Positions 8,821 to 18,416 of a stretch of DNA of 64,000 nucleotides are shown one piece after another. A program made the position numbers and the translations under genes. The stretch is taken from NCBI GenBank assembly GCA_035546295.1, contig DATKBT010000061.1, forward strand, positions 1-64,000. Reading direction: 5' to 3'. A model generated the notes under the pieces. That model was not told the DNA's origin, ran no database searches, and saw only the letters and a list, made by a program, of their open reading frames with translations. The stretch's first letter is position 1; the number at the start of each line of letters is the position of its first letter. This DNA comes from DATKBT01 sp035546295. Lineage in GTDB: Bacteria > Acidobacteriota > Thermoanaerobaculia > Multivoradales > Multivoraceae.

Positions 8821-10155
8821 TCAGACGGCGGTGTCGGCTCCCTCGACGCCGACCGATCGGGCCGCGACCCGCCCGTCGGGATCCCGCGTACCGGCCTTCC
8901 GCTCACCCAGAGCCGCCGAGACCGAGCGCAGGTCGGAGCCCGATGGCTGCTGGAACACGCCGAGAGCGAACTCCGGCAGCACCGCCAGCAGGTGGTCGAA
9001 GACGTCGGCGATGATCCCTTCGTAGAAGGCCCAGCGCTGCTCCTTCGAGAAGACGTAGATCTCGATCGGCATCCCTTCCGATCCGGGGGCGAGCTGGCGC
9101 ACCAGGAAGGTCATCTCCTGGTGGATCTCGGGGTGGTGTTTCAAGTAGGCCTCGATGTAGGCGCGGAAGGTCCCCAGGTTGGTCAGCCGCCGGCGGCGGA
9201 GCTGATCTCCCTCGGGCACCGCCCGGTTCCAGTCGGCGATCTCCTGCTGCTTGCGCTCGAGGTAGGGACCCAGGATGCCCACGCCCGACAGCCGCTCGAG
9301 CTCGTCCGGTTCCAGGAAGCGCACCGTCCCCATGTCGATGGCGATCGACCGTTTGATCCGCCGTCCCCCCGACTCGGTCATCCCGCGCCAGTTCGTGAAG
9401 CCGCTGGTCAGGAGCGCGGTGGTCGGCAGCACCACGAGGGTCTTGTCCCAGTTGCGCACCCGCACGGTGTGCAGCGAGATGTCGACCACCTCGCCGTCGG
9501 CGCCGTAGGCGGGCACCTCGATCCACTCGCCGACCCGGACGAGGTCGTAGCCCGAGATCTGGATCGAGGCCAGGAAGCCGAGGATCGAGTCGCGGAACAC
9601 CAGCAGGAGGATCGCGGTGGCCGCCCCCAGACCGGTGAGGATGGCCCACGGTGAGCGGTCCATCAGCACCGCCACGCAGGCGATCGCAGTGGCCATCCAG
9701 ATCATGATCTTGGCGACCTGGAGATAGCTGCGAATCGGCTTGTCCCGCGTCGCCGGCTGCGACTTGGCGTAGGCGCCGAAGGCGTCGAACAGGCGGCCGG
9801 CGGTCTGCGCCGCGATCACCACCATCCAGACGTTGGCGAGCCGCTGGACGAGCTCGACGCCGGCCTCCTCTCCCTCTCCGGGGAAGAGCAGGGTCGCGGC
9901 GCTGTAGAGCACGACGGCCGGGGCCAGCAGCGACAGGCGCTCGAAGACTCCCTGGCGAAGCAGCACGTCGTCCCAGGTGACGCGGGTTCGGCCCGCGATC
10001 ACCTGCAGGGCGCGCACCACGATCCGGCGCACCAGCAGATAGACCAGCCAGCAGAACAGCGCGACCAGCCCGGCGAGCACCAGCCGGGCGACGGCGGGCG
10101 GAGCGTTCTCCAGGCCGAGGCGGTCGAGGAGTGAAGCGAGGCGTTCGAGGATCAT
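8821..10155 (-). CDS. Mechanosensitive ion channel, YbdG/MscM-like
   Basis: Inner-membrane MscS-superfamily channel of 444 aa, expected to open under hypo-osmotic stress. N-terminal membrane segments lie at about residues 20-45, 75-95, 105-125 and 148-165. The pore helix and beta domain follow (TGLGAATAILLLVFRDSILGF, then SGYDLVRVGEWIEVPAYGADGEVVDISLHTVRVRNWD). The extended C-terminal region (residues 250-400) and the sequence VLPTTALLTSGFTNWRGM are typical of the longer YbdG subgroup rather than small MscS. The tail is polar. It lies 35 bp downstream of the START-like gene on the same strand, so co-transcription is possible. Confidence 0.85.
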   Translation of the reverse strand: MILERLASLLDRLGLENAPPAVARLVLAGLVALFCWLVYLLVRRIVVRALQVIAGRTRVTWDDVLLRQGVFERLSLLAPAVVLYSAATLLFPGEGEEAGVELVQRLANVWMVVIAAQTAGRLFDAFGAYAKSQPATRDKPIRSYLQVAKIMIWMATAIACVAVLMDRSPWAILTGLGAATAILLLVFRDSILGFLASIQISGYDLVRVGEWIEVPAYGADGEVVDISLHTVRVRNWDKTLVVLPTTALLTSGFTNWRGMTESGGRRIKRSIAIDMGTVRFLEPDELERLSGVGILGPYLERKQQEIADWNRAVPEGDQLRRRRLTNLGTFRAYIEAYLKHHPEIHQEMTFLVRQLAPGSEGMPIEIYVFSKEQRWAFYEGIIADVFDHLLAVLPEFALGVFQQPSGSDLRSVSAALGERKAGTRDPDGRVAARSVGVEGADTAV

Positions 10156-10190
10156 CCGGCCTTACCTTCTCTGCGAGCAGGACGCGCCGG

Positions 10191-10847
10191 TCAGCGCGCC
10201 GGCGCGCCCAGGTCGCGGAGCCGCTTCCGCGCCTCCTGGCGCACCGACTCGATCATCCCAGGGAGTACTTTGCGAGTCGCCCAGTTGACGGTCCACGAAG
10301 GAACGTGCCCGCCGGGGTCGACGAAGGCGACGTAGGCGAGCCAGGTCGACGGACCGTCTCCGATCAGCTCCCAGCGCCCGTGGTTCGCCTCGATGTTTCC
10401 AGACCCCGGCAGGTAGTGCCAGTAGGACTCCCAGCACGGGCGCTCGGTAGGGCCCGAGCGCGACTGTTCGAGCTCGATCTCGTAGCGACGATTGGAGACC
10501 GGGAAGGGCATGTCGATGTCCATGTACACGATGCGCCGGGTTCCTTCGGCCCCGACGGTGAGCGACTGGCGCACCTCGTCGAACATGCGCGCGAAGGCAT
10601 CGTGGTCGGTGACGATGCCGAACACCAGCTCGATGGGCGCGTCGATGCGGGTGACCACGGTGCTGACCCGCAGCGACGAGCCCGGCTGGGTCTCCATCGT
10701 GATCAGCGGTTCCGCCGTCGCCTTCGCCAACAGATCCGCGGGCACGGAGTTGAGCGTCTGGCACTGGGTCGCGGCCCCTTCGAGACCGGTACCGAGATGA
10801 CCGAGGGCGAGGAGCAGACCGGCAGCGAGCTGTGGCGCCGAGAGCAC
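10191..10847 (-). CDS. Exported SRPBCC/START-like lipid-binding domain protein
   Basis: 218-aa protein with a short N-terminal hydrophobic segment (LAAGLLLALGHLGTG) that looks like a signal peptide, then one polyketide-cyclase/START-type domain: VSTVVTRIDAPIELVFGIV at the start, a central strand SYWHYLPGSGNIEANHGRWEL, and the amphipathic C-terminal helix VLPGMIESVRQEARKRLRD. Such domains bind hydrophobic ligands in a helix-grip pocket, but the ligand is unknown. It is divergent from the hpnB-like gene, separated by about 80 bp. Given that neighbour, lipid or hopanoid handling is a speculation. Confidence 0.7.
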   Translation of the reverse strand: MLSAPQLAAGLLLALGHLGTGLEGAATQCQTLNSVPADLLAKATAEPLITMETQPGSSLRVSTVVTRIDAPIELVFGIVTDHDAFARMFDEVRQSLTVGAEGTRRIVYMDIDMPFPVSNRRYEIELEQSRSGPTERPCWESYWHYLPGSGNIEANHGRWELIGDGPSTWLAYVAFVDPGGHVPSWTVNWATRKVLPGMIESVRQEARKRLRDLGAPAR

Positions 10848-10929
10848 GGGGGATCAGTATAGTGGCGCACCGCTCCTCGATCTCGCCGGCGACCCCCGCG
10901 CCTGGGAGCGCCCTGCGCGACCTCCGTCG

Positions 10930-12192
10930 ATGTCGTTCCTCGCCGCCAATGGTCTCGCCATCGCCACGATCTCGATCGTCGCAGTCGCCGTTGCCGGGAT
11001 CTGGATCGGGCTGTGGGCGGCGACGCCGCTGCGCTGGCCTCGAGAGCTCTTCCTGCCGGAGCGGTTGGGGGGCGCGGGCTCGACGGGCGCGCGGGGCGTC
11101 GTAGCGCTGGTGCCGGCGCGCGACGAGGCGTCTCTGCTGCCGCTGACGCTCCCGCCGCTGCTGGCGCAGCGAGGACTCGGGTTGGTGGTCCTGGTCGACG
11201 ACGCATCGAGCGACGGCACGGCGAGGGTGGCGCGTGAGCTCGGGACGGCGGCGGCTGGCGAGGGTCGAGGCCCCCGGCGAGCGCATTTGGAGGTGGTGCG
11301 CGTCGACGGCCACGCCGACGGCTGGAGCGGCAAGGTCGCGGCTCAGGCGCGCGGGCTCGCGCGGGCGCGCGAGCTGCGCGGCGACACCGAGTGGCTGCTG
11401 CTGGTCGACGCCGACATCCGGCTGCGCGAGGGGGCGCTGCCGGCCTTGCTCGAGGTTGCCGAGACCGACGGGCGCGACCTCGTCTCGGTCATGGCGAGGC
11501 TGCGCGCCGTGAGCTTCTGGGAGCGCCTGCTGGTGCCGCCGTTCGTCTACTTCTTCCACCTGCTCTACCCGTTTCGGCTGGTGCACCGAGACGGCTCGAA
11601 AGTCGCGGCGGCAGCGGGCGGCTGCGTCTTGGTGCGCGTCGCGGCGCTCGAGCGCGCCGGCGGTCTGGAGGCGATCCGCGACCGTCTGATCGACGACGTC
11701 GCTCTGGCGCGCGCCGTCAAGCATTCGGGTGGCCGGATCTGGCTCGGCTTCGATCCCGGGGTCGAGTCGGTGCGCGCCTACGAGAGCCTGGCCGAGGTCT
11801 GGCGGATGATCGCACGCAACGCCTTCGTGCAGCTCGGCTTCCGCTGGACCCTGCTGGCTCTGACTCTGGTGGGGCTGGGGCTGGTCTTCGTCTCACCGCC
11901 GTTCGGTCTGTCCGCCGCGCTCGTGGCCGGCTGGGCCGGCGACGGCGCGGCCGGCGACGGCGCCCTGTCGCCTGCCGCGGTCGCGGCGGCCGGGTTCACC
12001 ATCGCGTGGCTGCTCCAGGTGGCTGCACTCTGGCCGTCGGTGCGCCACCACCGCGCCGGCTTCGCCTTCGCCTGGACGCTGCCGCTGGCGGCCGCGCTCT
12101 ACGGAGCGATGACCGTGAGCTCGGCTTGGGCCCATCTGAAGGGGAGGACGTCGCGTTGGCGAGGGCGGGAGTATCGGCGCAGCCAGCGATGA
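10930..12192 (+). CDS. hpnB: Family 2 glycosyltransferase, HpnB-type (hopanoid-associated)
   Basis: Membrane glycosyltransferase of 420 aa. It has an N-terminal membrane segment (residues 8-30), a GT-A nucleotide-binding start GVVALVPARDEASLLPLTLP, DDASSDGTA near 90-98, the DGWSGKVAAQARG segment, the metal-binding LVDADIR near 160, and the downstream hallmark FVYFFHLLYPFRLVHRDG with AAAAGGCVLVR and LIDDVALA. Two to three C-terminal membrane spans follow. These segments match the hopene-associated glycosyltransferase HpnB family. No squalene/hopene cyclase gene lies in the window, so the hopanoid link is inferred from family. Repeat R2 follows about 60 bp after the stop. Confidence 0.8.
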   Translation: MSFLAANGLAIATISIVAVAVAGIWIGLWAATPLRWPRELFLPERLGGAGSTGARGVVALVPARDEASLLPLTLPPLLAQRGLGLVVLVDDASSDGTARVARELGTAAAGEGRGPRRAHLEVVRVDGHADGWSGKVAAQARGLARARELRGDTEWLLLVDADIRLREGALPALLEVAETDGRDLVSVMARLRAVSFWERLLVPPFVYFFHLLYPFRLVHRDGSKVAAAAGGCVLVRVAALERAGGLEAIRDRLIDDVALARAVKHSGGRIWLGFDPGVESVRAYESLAEVWRMIARNAFVQLGFRWTLLALTLVGLGLVFVSPPFGLSAALVAGWAGDGAAGDGALSPAAVAAAGFTIAWLLQVAALWPSVRHHRAGFAFAWTLPLAAALYGAMTVSSAWAHLKGRTSRWRGREYRRSQR

Positions 12193-12252
12193 CCTCGAGA
12201 ACGCCAGCGCTTCGCCGCCCGGTCGCCATGCGAGAATCCATCCCACGGTGGG

Positions 12253-12460
12253 CCTAGGTCGACTAGGCCAGCGGGAAGTTCTTGCCTGCCTGCGGCAGGC
12301 GGCGGTCATTGGCCTCGCGCAAGCGCGAGGCCAAGGCTCACAAAGTGGTCAAAGTTCGATCGAGCCATGTTGTTCGCCAGGACTCCGCGGTTTCGGCCGA
12401 GTCGACCTGAGCCCGCGCCGCTTGCGGCGCTTGGGCGGGGAACGCCAGTAGCGGGCGAGT
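12253..12460 (+). repeat. Dispersed intergenic repeat family A, copy R2
   Basis: Begins with CTAGGTCGACTAGGC at 12254-12268. A matching inverted motif GCCGAGTCGACCTGAG lies at 12396-12411, so the two behave as terminal inverted repeats around about 140 bp. The block CTAGGTCGACTAGGCC plus AGCGGGAAGTTC is identical to copy R3, as is most of TCAAAGTTCGATC. R2 alone carries an insert with a perfect 12-bp stem hairpin (TTGGCCTCGCGC at 12309-12320, AA loop, complement at 12323-12334). After the second inverted motif comes the shared GAGCCCGCG/GGGCGGGGAAC segment. It lies downstream of hpnB in sense orientation. Confidence 0.75.
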
Positions 12461-12641
12461 CGCCGCGCCGGGTCGTCCGACCGCTTCCTCCAGGCTTCGC
12501 CGGCGGCGCTGGACCGCGCCGGTGGCAAACGGCGGGGCCCACGCAGCGAGACAGCGCGGTCGACCGGCGCGCGTGAGCTGATGCGCATCGGTCGGCGCAA
12601 CCCTCGGCGGAGGTCGACGTACAATGAGCCGAGCCGATCAT

Positions 12642-12652
12642 TAGATTATCTA
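12642..12652. promoter_or_regulatory. AT-rich palindrome upstream of PadR gene 1
   Basis: TAGATTATCTA is a perfect 5-1-5 inverted repeat in an AT-rich island 27 bp before the PadR start codon. PadR repressors commonly bind such short palindromes over their own promoter, so an autoregulatory operator is likely but unproven. Confidence 0.45.
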
Positions 12653-12678
12653 GGGAACAGCTGAGCGGGCCCTTCGCC

Positions 12679-13011
12679 ATGACGAGCAGGAAGCACGAGC
12701 ACCTCCACGGCGCCCTCGACATGCTGGTGCTGGCGGCACTTCGCGACGGCCCGGAGCACGGCTTCGGGATCGCGCGGCGCCTCGAGCGCGACAGCGACGA
12801 CGAGCTGGTCATCGAGGAGGGGTCGCTCTACCCGGCGCTCTACCGGCTCGAGCGGCAGGGGCTGGTGCGCTCGCAGCGCGGCCGGTCCGAGAACAACCGC
12901 CCCGCCCGCTTCTACCGGCTGACCCCTCTCGGAAAGCGCCGGCTGGGCGTCGAGGTGGAGAGCTGGCGGCGGTTCGTCGAGGCTGTGTCGCGCACGCTGC
13001 CGTCGCCATGA
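12679..13011 (+). CDS. PadR-family transcriptional regulator
   Basis: 110-aa winged-helix regulator. The PadR signature is clear: LHGALDMLVLAALRDGPEHGFGIARRLE, then EEGSLYPALYRLERQGLVRS and ENNRPARFYRLTPLGKRRL. It is short, as is usual for acidobacterial PadR proteins that precede ADOP permeases. Its TGA overlaps the ATG of the following permease gene (ATGA at 13008-13011), so the two are translationally coupled. The palindrome at 12642 is a candidate autoregulatory site. Confidence 0.92.
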   Translation: MTSRKHEHLHGALDMLVLAALRDGPEHGFGIARRLERDSDDELVIEEGSLYPALYRLERQGLVRSQRGRSENNRPARFYRLTPLGKRRLGVEVESWRRFVEAVSRTLPSP

Positions 13012-15698
13012 GGGGCCTCGCGCGACACTCCGCAGCGGCCGCCGACGCCCTGCTCGTCGCTCTCCATCGCCTGCTCGCGGCGCTGCGCTCGCTGCGATGG
13101 CGGCTGCGGCCCTCGGCGCTCGACGAACGGCTGTCGGAGGAGCTGGCGCACCACCGCCGGCTGCTGCGCGAGCACCGGCGCGATCGCGAGCTGGGGGAGC
13201 CGGCCGCTCTCCGCCGCGAGTGTCGCGCCGCCTATCGCCTGCCGCCGCCACGACCACCGGGAGACCCACGCATGACGCCTTCCCTCCACGAGCTCCTCGC
13301 GATCCTGCGCGGGCTGCGCCGCAGCCCGCTCTACACGCTGTCGTCGGTCGTCGTCCTGGCCCTCGGCGCGGCGGCGACGCTCACCCTCTTCGGCATGATC
13401 CACACGGTCCTCCTGGAGCCCTTGCCCTTCCCCGACGCCGACCGGCTGGTCCGCGTCTGGGGCATCAACGGCGAGAATCGTCGCGCCAACCACAACCCGC
13501 TCGACCTGTTCGACTACGCGGCCGGAGCTGCCAGCATCGAGGGGATCGTCGGGATGACCGGAGGCTCGGTCACCTGGCAGGGCGAGGACGGCGCCCTCCG
13601 GCTCGACGAAACCGTCGCCACCACCGGCTGGCTCGGCGTCCTCGGAGTCGAACCGCTGCTCGGTCGTGGCTTCCTGCCCAACGAGAGCCTCCCGGGCCAG
13701 GACGCGGTGGTCGTGATCAGCCACCCGTTCTGGCGCATCCATCTCGGCGGCGATCCCGGGATCCTGGGGCACACCCTGGTCCTCGACGATCTCGCCCACA
13801 CGATCGTCGGCGTGCTGCCGCCGGACTTCGTCCACCCGCTCGCCTGGGACTCGCGTGCCGTCGTCCGCCCGCTGACCGTCGACCCCGAGAACACCTCGCG
13901 AGGCGGGCACTACCTCCAGGCGATCGCGCGGCTGGCGCCCGGCGCGACGCCGAGCTCGGCGCAGGCCGAGCTCGAGATCGTGGCGCAGGAGCTCGAGCGA
14001 CAGCATCCGACGACCAATCGGGAACGCAGCGCCCACCTGGTGCCGTTGCGCGAAGGTGTGGTCGGCGATGTCGAGGGCCTGCTCGCCATCCTCTCGGTCG
14101 GCGTCGCGGTCCTGCTGCTGATCACGGCCGCCAACGTCGGTGCCCTCTTCCTCACCAGGACTCTCGACCGCGGCGACGAGCTGGCGCTGCGCGCCGCGCT
14201 GGGCGCCGGGCGCGTGCGACTCCTCGCCACTCTGGCCTTCGAGGGGCTGGTCATCGCGCTGCTCGGCACGGGCGGCGGCATCGCACTCGCCTGGGTGCTG
14301 CGCGATGCGACCGCCGCTCTCGGACTCTCGCGGCTGCCCTGGGCGCAGAGCTTTCAGATCGACGGCGCGACGATCGGCTTCGCCCTCGCACTCGCCGTCT
14401 TCACCGCCGCCGTGCTCACCCTGCCCGCCCTGGTGCGCCTGGCGTCCCGGGAGGTGGGTCAGCGCCCCGCGGACCCTCACCGCGTCGGAGCGGGACGGCG
14501 CGCGATGGTCAGCCGGCGAACCCTCGTCACCTGCCAGGTGGGGCTGTCGCTGGTGCTGCTGTTCACGGCTGGCCTGCTCACCGAGAGCCTCGATCGACTG
14601 CTCGCGGTCGACGCCGGCTTCGACCGCGCCGCGGTGGCCACCGGCCGCATCTCGTTGCCGGAGGACCGCTACGGGCCGGCGCAGCGTCTCGAGTACTTCG
14701 AGAGCCTGCGCGCGCGGATCCTCGGCGCCGAGAGCGCAGCGGCGAAGCACGTCGAGTCGTTCGGCATGGTCAATCGGCTGCCGCTCTCCGACACCTACTC
14801 GTGCGACAGCTTCATCGCCGGCGGACGGCCGCTGCCGGAGCCCGGCGCCGAGGACTGCGCCGAGGACCGGGTGGTCGACTGGGGCTACTTCGAAGCCATG
14901 GGCATCCAGCTCCTCGAGGGGCGCGAGCTCGCTCCCGAGGACCGCGAGGGACGAGCTCCCGTCGTGGTCGTCAACCGGACCCTCGCCCGCCGCTACTGGC
15001 CCGAGACGAGCGCCGTCGGGCAGCGCCTGCGCTGGGGCGGCCCCACCTCCGATACGCCTTGGCAGGAGATCGTGGGCGTCGTCGCCGACGTGCGCCACTT
15101 CGGGCTCGACGACGAGATCCGCCCCGAGATCTACACCAATCACCGCCAGAATCTCTGGTCGGAGAGCTTCTGGGTGACGATGCGCACCGATCAGCCGGAG
15201 GCCGCGGTCGCCCGACTGCGCGAGGCCGCCGCCGAGCTCGACCCCGCGGTGCCGGTGTTCGACGTCCGGACCATGGAGGAGCGGGTCCTGGGCTCGGTCG
15301 AGTCCGAGCGCCTGCGCAGCCTCCTGCTCAGGCTGTTCGCGGGCGCGGCCGTGATCCTCACGGCGGTCGGGCTGTGGGGATTGATCGCCTACGCCACCAC
15401 GCAGGCGCGACGCGAGCTCGGGGTGCGGCTGGCGCTGGGAGCGGATCGGGCGCGCATCCTCGGCTGGGTGCTGGGCGAGGGGCTGCGACCGATCGTGATC
15501 GGCGCGGCCCTCGGCCTGATCGGCGCCTGGGCAGCCGGGCGGCTGCTCGCCGGCGAGCTGTTCGACGTCCCAGCGACGCATGTGCCCACCCTGGTCGGGG
15601 CGCTGCTCCTGCTCGGCGTGGTCGGGCTGGCGGCGACTCTGGGGCCGGCGCTGCGGGCGCTGCGGCTCGATCCGATGACGGCTCTGCGGGAGGAGTGA
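13008..15698 (+). CDS. ADOP-type ABC transporter permease (MacB/FtsX superfamily)
   Basis: 896-aa inner-membrane protein with two MacB-type periplasmic core domains and two FtsX permease units, the duplicated architecture of acidobacterial orphan permeases. The N-terminus carries a short extension (LDERLSEELAHHRRLL). The first membrane helix is TLSSVVVLALGAAATLTLFG, followed by LLEPLPFPDADRLVRVWG. The first FtsX block is at about residues 350-490 (LALRAALGAGRVRLL). The second core runs to the C-terminal FtsX block with GVRLALGADRARILGWVLGEG. No ATPase gene is nearby, as expected for ADOPs. It is coupled to the upstream PadR gene. Substrate unknown; efflux or envelope remodelling is the family-based guess. 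Confidence 0.9.
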   Translation: MRGLARHSAAAADALLVALHRLLAALRSLRWRLRPSALDERLSEELAHHRRLLREHRRDRELGEPAALRRECRAAYRLPPPRPPGDPRMTPSLHELLAILRGLRRSPLYTLSSVVVLALGAAATLTLFGMIHTVLLEPLPFPDADRLVRVWGINGENRRANHNPLDLFDYAAGAASIEGIVGMTGGSVTWQGEDGALRLDETVATTGWLGVLGVEPLLGRGFLPNESLPGQDAVVVISHPFWRIHLGGDPGILGHTLVLDDLAHTIVGVLPPDFVHPLAWDSRAVVRPLTVDPENTSRGGHYLQAIARLAPGATPSSAQAELEIVAQELERQHPTTNRERSAHLVPLREGVVGDVEGLLAILSVGVAVLLLITAANVGALFLTRTLDRGDELALRAALGAGRVRLLATLAFEGLVIALLGTGGGIALAWVLRDATAALGLSRLPWAQSFQIDGATIGFALALAVFTAAVLTLPALVRLASREVGQRPADPHRVGAGRRAMVSRRTLVTCQVGLSLVLLFTAGLLTESLDRLLAVDAGFDRAAVATGRISLPEDRYGPAQRLEYFESLRARILGAESAAAKHVESFGMVNRLPLSDTYSCDSFIAGGRPLPEPGAEDCAEDRVVDWGYFEAMGIQLLEGRELAPEDREGRAPVVVVNRTLARRYWPETSAVGQRLRWGGPTSDTPWQEIVGVVADVRHFGLDDEIRPEIYTNHRQNLWSESFWVTMRTDQPEAAVARLREAAAELDPAVPVFDVRTMEERVLGSVESERLRSLLLRLFAGAAVILTAVGLWGLIAYATTQARRELGVRLALGADRARILGWVLGEGLRPIVIGAALGLIGAWAAGRLLAGELFDVPATHVPTLVGALLLLGVVGLAATLGPALRALRLDPMTALREE

Positions 15699-16115
15699 GC
15701 GGAGCAGGCGCCGGATTCGAGGGCGGACCGAATCGAGCGTCGACTCTCGCGCAGCCAGCCTCGGCGACCCGCGCCCGCAAGCCGGCATCGTCCGGCATCG
15801 ACGGGCAGCGGACCGAGTCGCCGAGCGAAACGCCCGCCGTCTCTACGGACAGGTGGCGAAGGCGTTCGTGTCGCGGAGCGATCAGGGTCGGGTGCCGGCG
15901 GCACCTCGACGGTCTCGCGTTCCTGCGCGAGCTCGACCCGGCGCAGCGAATCTGTCGGTGATCGGGAGACGACGGAATAGCTGCAACCCGCAAGGGGTTC
16001 GCTCGGGCGAGTCCTCCCCGACTCCCGAACCGGCGGGCGCTGCCGAACGCGTCGTGTCGAGCGATCGCGTTCCGGCCGTCTCGGCAGCGACCTCGAGACT
16101 CCTCGGAGGTGCGAG
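15699..16115. other. 417-bp gap, no gene recognised
   Basis: Region between the first ADOP and the VWFA gene. Open frames cross it on both strands but their translations are Arg/Ser-rich and show no recognisable domain. A CGGAGGTG ribosome-binding site for the VWFA gene is at its right end. It probably contains that gene's promoter. Confidence 0.6.
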
Positions 16116-18416
16116 ATGCCCGAGACATCCCTCCTCGAGCGGCTGCGGCCGCTCTCACCTGCGGGCTGGCTGCGCTTCCTCGTTCCGCTGCTCGTCCTTT
16201 CGGTCTCGCCCTCGAGCTCGCAGACCCCGCAGCCACCGCGGATCTCCGACCAGGGGAGCCTCCGCGAGAGCATCGTCGTTCGCGAGTCGACCCTCTACGT
16301 GCGCGTGCTCGGCCCGCGCGGGCCCGTCCGGGGCATCGAGCGCGACCGGTTCCACGTGCTGCTCGACGGGCGAGAGCTCGACGTCGTCGCGTTCGACGAG
16401 CTGAGCTCGGAGCCCGAGCGGCGCCCGCGTCGCCGGTCGAGCTCGCCCGCGGAAGCCGCGGGCGACCCCGAGCCCGAGCCGCCCGCCGGACGCAGCGTGC
16501 TGGTCGTCGTCGACGTCATGTGGACCCCTCGTGAGTACGTACGAAGCGCGCTCGGGGCCGTCCGCGGGACTCTCGACGAGCTGGGCGAGGGCGACCGCGT
16601 CGCGATCTCGGTGCTCGGCATCGAGGCCTCGTTGATCCAGCCCTTCACCACCGACCGCGAGCTCCTGGGCGCAGCGCTCGAGCTGGTCGAGGCGAGCGTC
16701 GACACCGACGCCGCGCGCACGCGCAGCGCCTTCGAGAGGTTTGCGGGTCTCAGCCGGCAGCACGGAGCCGGTCCGGCAGCGGCGAGGGCGATGGGTCTGC
16801 GCGGTGCGCTGGCGCTCGACTCCGAGATCGGGCGGTCGCTCTCAACCCTGCCCGACCCCACGTTCGAGCGGGCGCTCTTCCGCTACGAAGTGGAGGACGA
16901 CCTCGGCGACTTCGCGGTCGCAGAGCTGGCAGCGGAGAACGCCGTCGCCCAGGCTGCGGTGGAGTCGACCGAGAGCTTCTCCAACCTCGTGCGACTGCTC
17001 GGCGACGTGCCGGGTCCTCGCTACGCTCTGCTCCTGTCCCGCGGTATGCCCAACTGGACGCAGGTCATCGAGGACGGGATCGGCAGCGGCGATCCCCGCA
17101 TCGGCCGCTCCGGAGCCGGCTCCGCCCTGCTCGCCAACTACCAGAGCCTCGCGTACGTCCTCGAGGGACACGGCTTCGTGGTCCAGGCGGTCGACGTCAC
17201 CGGCGTCGGCGGGCGATCGACGGCGTTCAGCATGGTCGACACCGCCCCCAGACCGGAGCTCAACTCGGCGCAGCTCTCGGCCATCCCCGAGCTCGCCCTG
17301 CGCGGCGGGCTCGCCGGCGACGGCTCGGACTCGCTCTTCTTCCTCGCCGAAGCGACCGGCGGCGAGCTCTACGACAACTACAACCGACTCGAAACCGCGG
17401 TGCGCCGCGCCTACGACAACAGCAGCCACCACTATCGGCTGGTCGTCTCGCTGCCGTCCGACCCCGCGTTCTTCGAGAAGCGGCGCCGGCAGACGCTCCA
17501 GGTCCGCGTCGACGACCTCGGGGCTCGGGTTCGCGTCACCAGCTCGCTGGCCGCGGAGTGGGCGTTGCCGGGCTTCCTCCGCCACGACGATCCGGTCGAC
17601 GTCGTGCGCGCCGAGCTGCTCGGCGAGCGCACCGCCGGCGCGCTGCGACCGCAGGACGCCCGCCTCGCCGCCTTCCGCCAGGCTCTCGGGGGCTCGGGCT
17701 CGAGCCGGTTGCAGCGGGCGATCGTGCTGCTCGACGTGGACACCCGCGCGCTCTTGCCCGCCGTCCTCGACGGCCGCGGCGCGCTGACCCTCCACGTGAT
17801 CGCCCTGCCGCTCGAGCCCGAGCCCGGCGCTCGCGATGAGTTCCTCGACCTCGCCTCCGGCGCGATCTCGTGGACCGCAGGAGAGGACGCGCGGGAGCGG
17901 CTGCTGTTCGCGGCCGACGTGATCGTGCCCTGTGAGGGCGCGCTGATCCGCGCCCGTCTCGCCGGCGCCGACCAGGAGCGGAGCTGGGTCTTCGAGCGCG
18001 AGCTGGCGCCGGCGTGCGCCGAGCCGCCGGGCTGGATGGTCCCGCTGCGGGACGAGGCCGTGTTCTTCGGCCTCGAAGAGGATCTCGACGTCGCCGACGC
18101 CGAGCGCAACCCGCTCGGCCTCGGAGCCGGTGCCGACGTGCCGGTGCTGCGCGCCGTCGCCCGGGCCGGCGAGCGCCTCGGGATGCTGGTGCGCTCGGAG
18201 CCGTCGAGCGCCGGCGCACCGAGTCGATCGGGCATCGAGTTCCGCGACCTATCGACCGGGGACACCCGCGTCCTCCCGTTCGAGGTGGTGCCGCAGGAGC
18301 CGGATCGGGGGACGCAGATGGTCGCCGTGATCCTCGACCTGGTTCCGGGACGCTACGAAGCCACGCTGGCGAACGCACCGAACGGCGCCTCGTCGATCGT
18401 CACCGTGTTGCCGTAG
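16116..18416 (+). CDS. VWFA-related domain protein, acidobacterial type
   Basis: 766-aa exported protein. A signal peptide (LRFLVPLLVLSVSPSSS) ends near residue 35. Next comes a beta-rich segment typical of the family (VRVLGPRGPVRGIERDRFHVLLDGRELDV near 60-90), then a von Willebrand A-like domain from RSVLVVVDVMW at about 125, with SVLGIEASLIQPFT and LLLSRGMPNW. The metal-site motif DxSxS is not obvious (DVMWT instead), so the MIDAS site may be degenerate. The region after residue 420 (YDNSSHHYRLVVSLP) fits the acidobacterial VWFA-related family. It sits between two PadR-ADOP modules. The stop codon region is tandemly duplicated (18408-18444). Confidence 0.8.
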   Translation: MPETSLLERLRPLSPAGWLRFLVPLLVLSVSPSSSQTPQPPRISDQGSLRESIVVRESTLYVRVLGPRGPVRGIERDRFHVLLDGRELDVVAFDELSSEPERRPRRRSSSPAEAAGDPEPEPPAGRSVLVVVDVMWTPREYVRSALGAVRGTLDELGEGDRVAISVLGIEASLIQPFTTDRELLGAALELVEASVDTDAARTRSAFERFAGLSRQHGAGPAAARAMGLRGALALDSEIGRSLSTLPDPTFERALFRYEVEDDLGDFAVAELAAENAVAQAAVESTESFSNLVRLLGDVPGPRYALLLSRGMPNWTQVIEDGIGSGDPRIGRSGAGSALLANYQSLAYVLEGHGFVVQAVDVTGVGGRSTAFSMVDTAPRPELNSAQLSAIPELALRGGLAGDGSDSLFFLAEATGGELYDNYNRLETAVRRAYDNSSHHYRLVVSLPSDPAFFEKRRRQTLQVRVDDLGARVRVTSSLAAEWALPGFLRHDDPVDVVRAELLGERTAGALRPQDARLAAFRQALGGSGSSRLQRAIVLLDVDTRALLPAVLDGRGALTLHVIALPLEPEPGARDEFLDLASGAISWTAGEDARERLLFAADVIVPCEGALIRARLAGADQERSWVFERELAPACAEPPGWMVPLRDEAVFFGLEEDLDVADAERNPLGLGAGADVPVLRAVARAGERLGMLVRSEPSSAGAPSRSGIEFRDLSTGDTRVLPFEVVPQEPDRGTQMVAVILDLVPGRYEATLANAPNGASSIVTVLP

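Noticed and set aside
8770..8821. Possible terminator after the mechanosensitive channel gene
   Set aside because: A T-run is present but it lies in a 17-nt loop, not after a stem, so it does not fit an intrinsic terminator.
12309..12334. Perfect 12-bp hairpin as an hpnB terminator
   Set aside because: It has no following T-run and is an insert specific to repeat copy R2; described there instead.
12912..15788. Long minus-strand frame opposite the first ADOP
   Set aside because: Lies antisense to a permease with clear membrane and core motifs; its product is low-complexity and has no family features.
15389..16273. Minus-strand frame in the gap between ADOP 1 and the VWFA gene
   Set aside because: Arg/Ser-rich, crosses both neighbouring genes, and has no domain.
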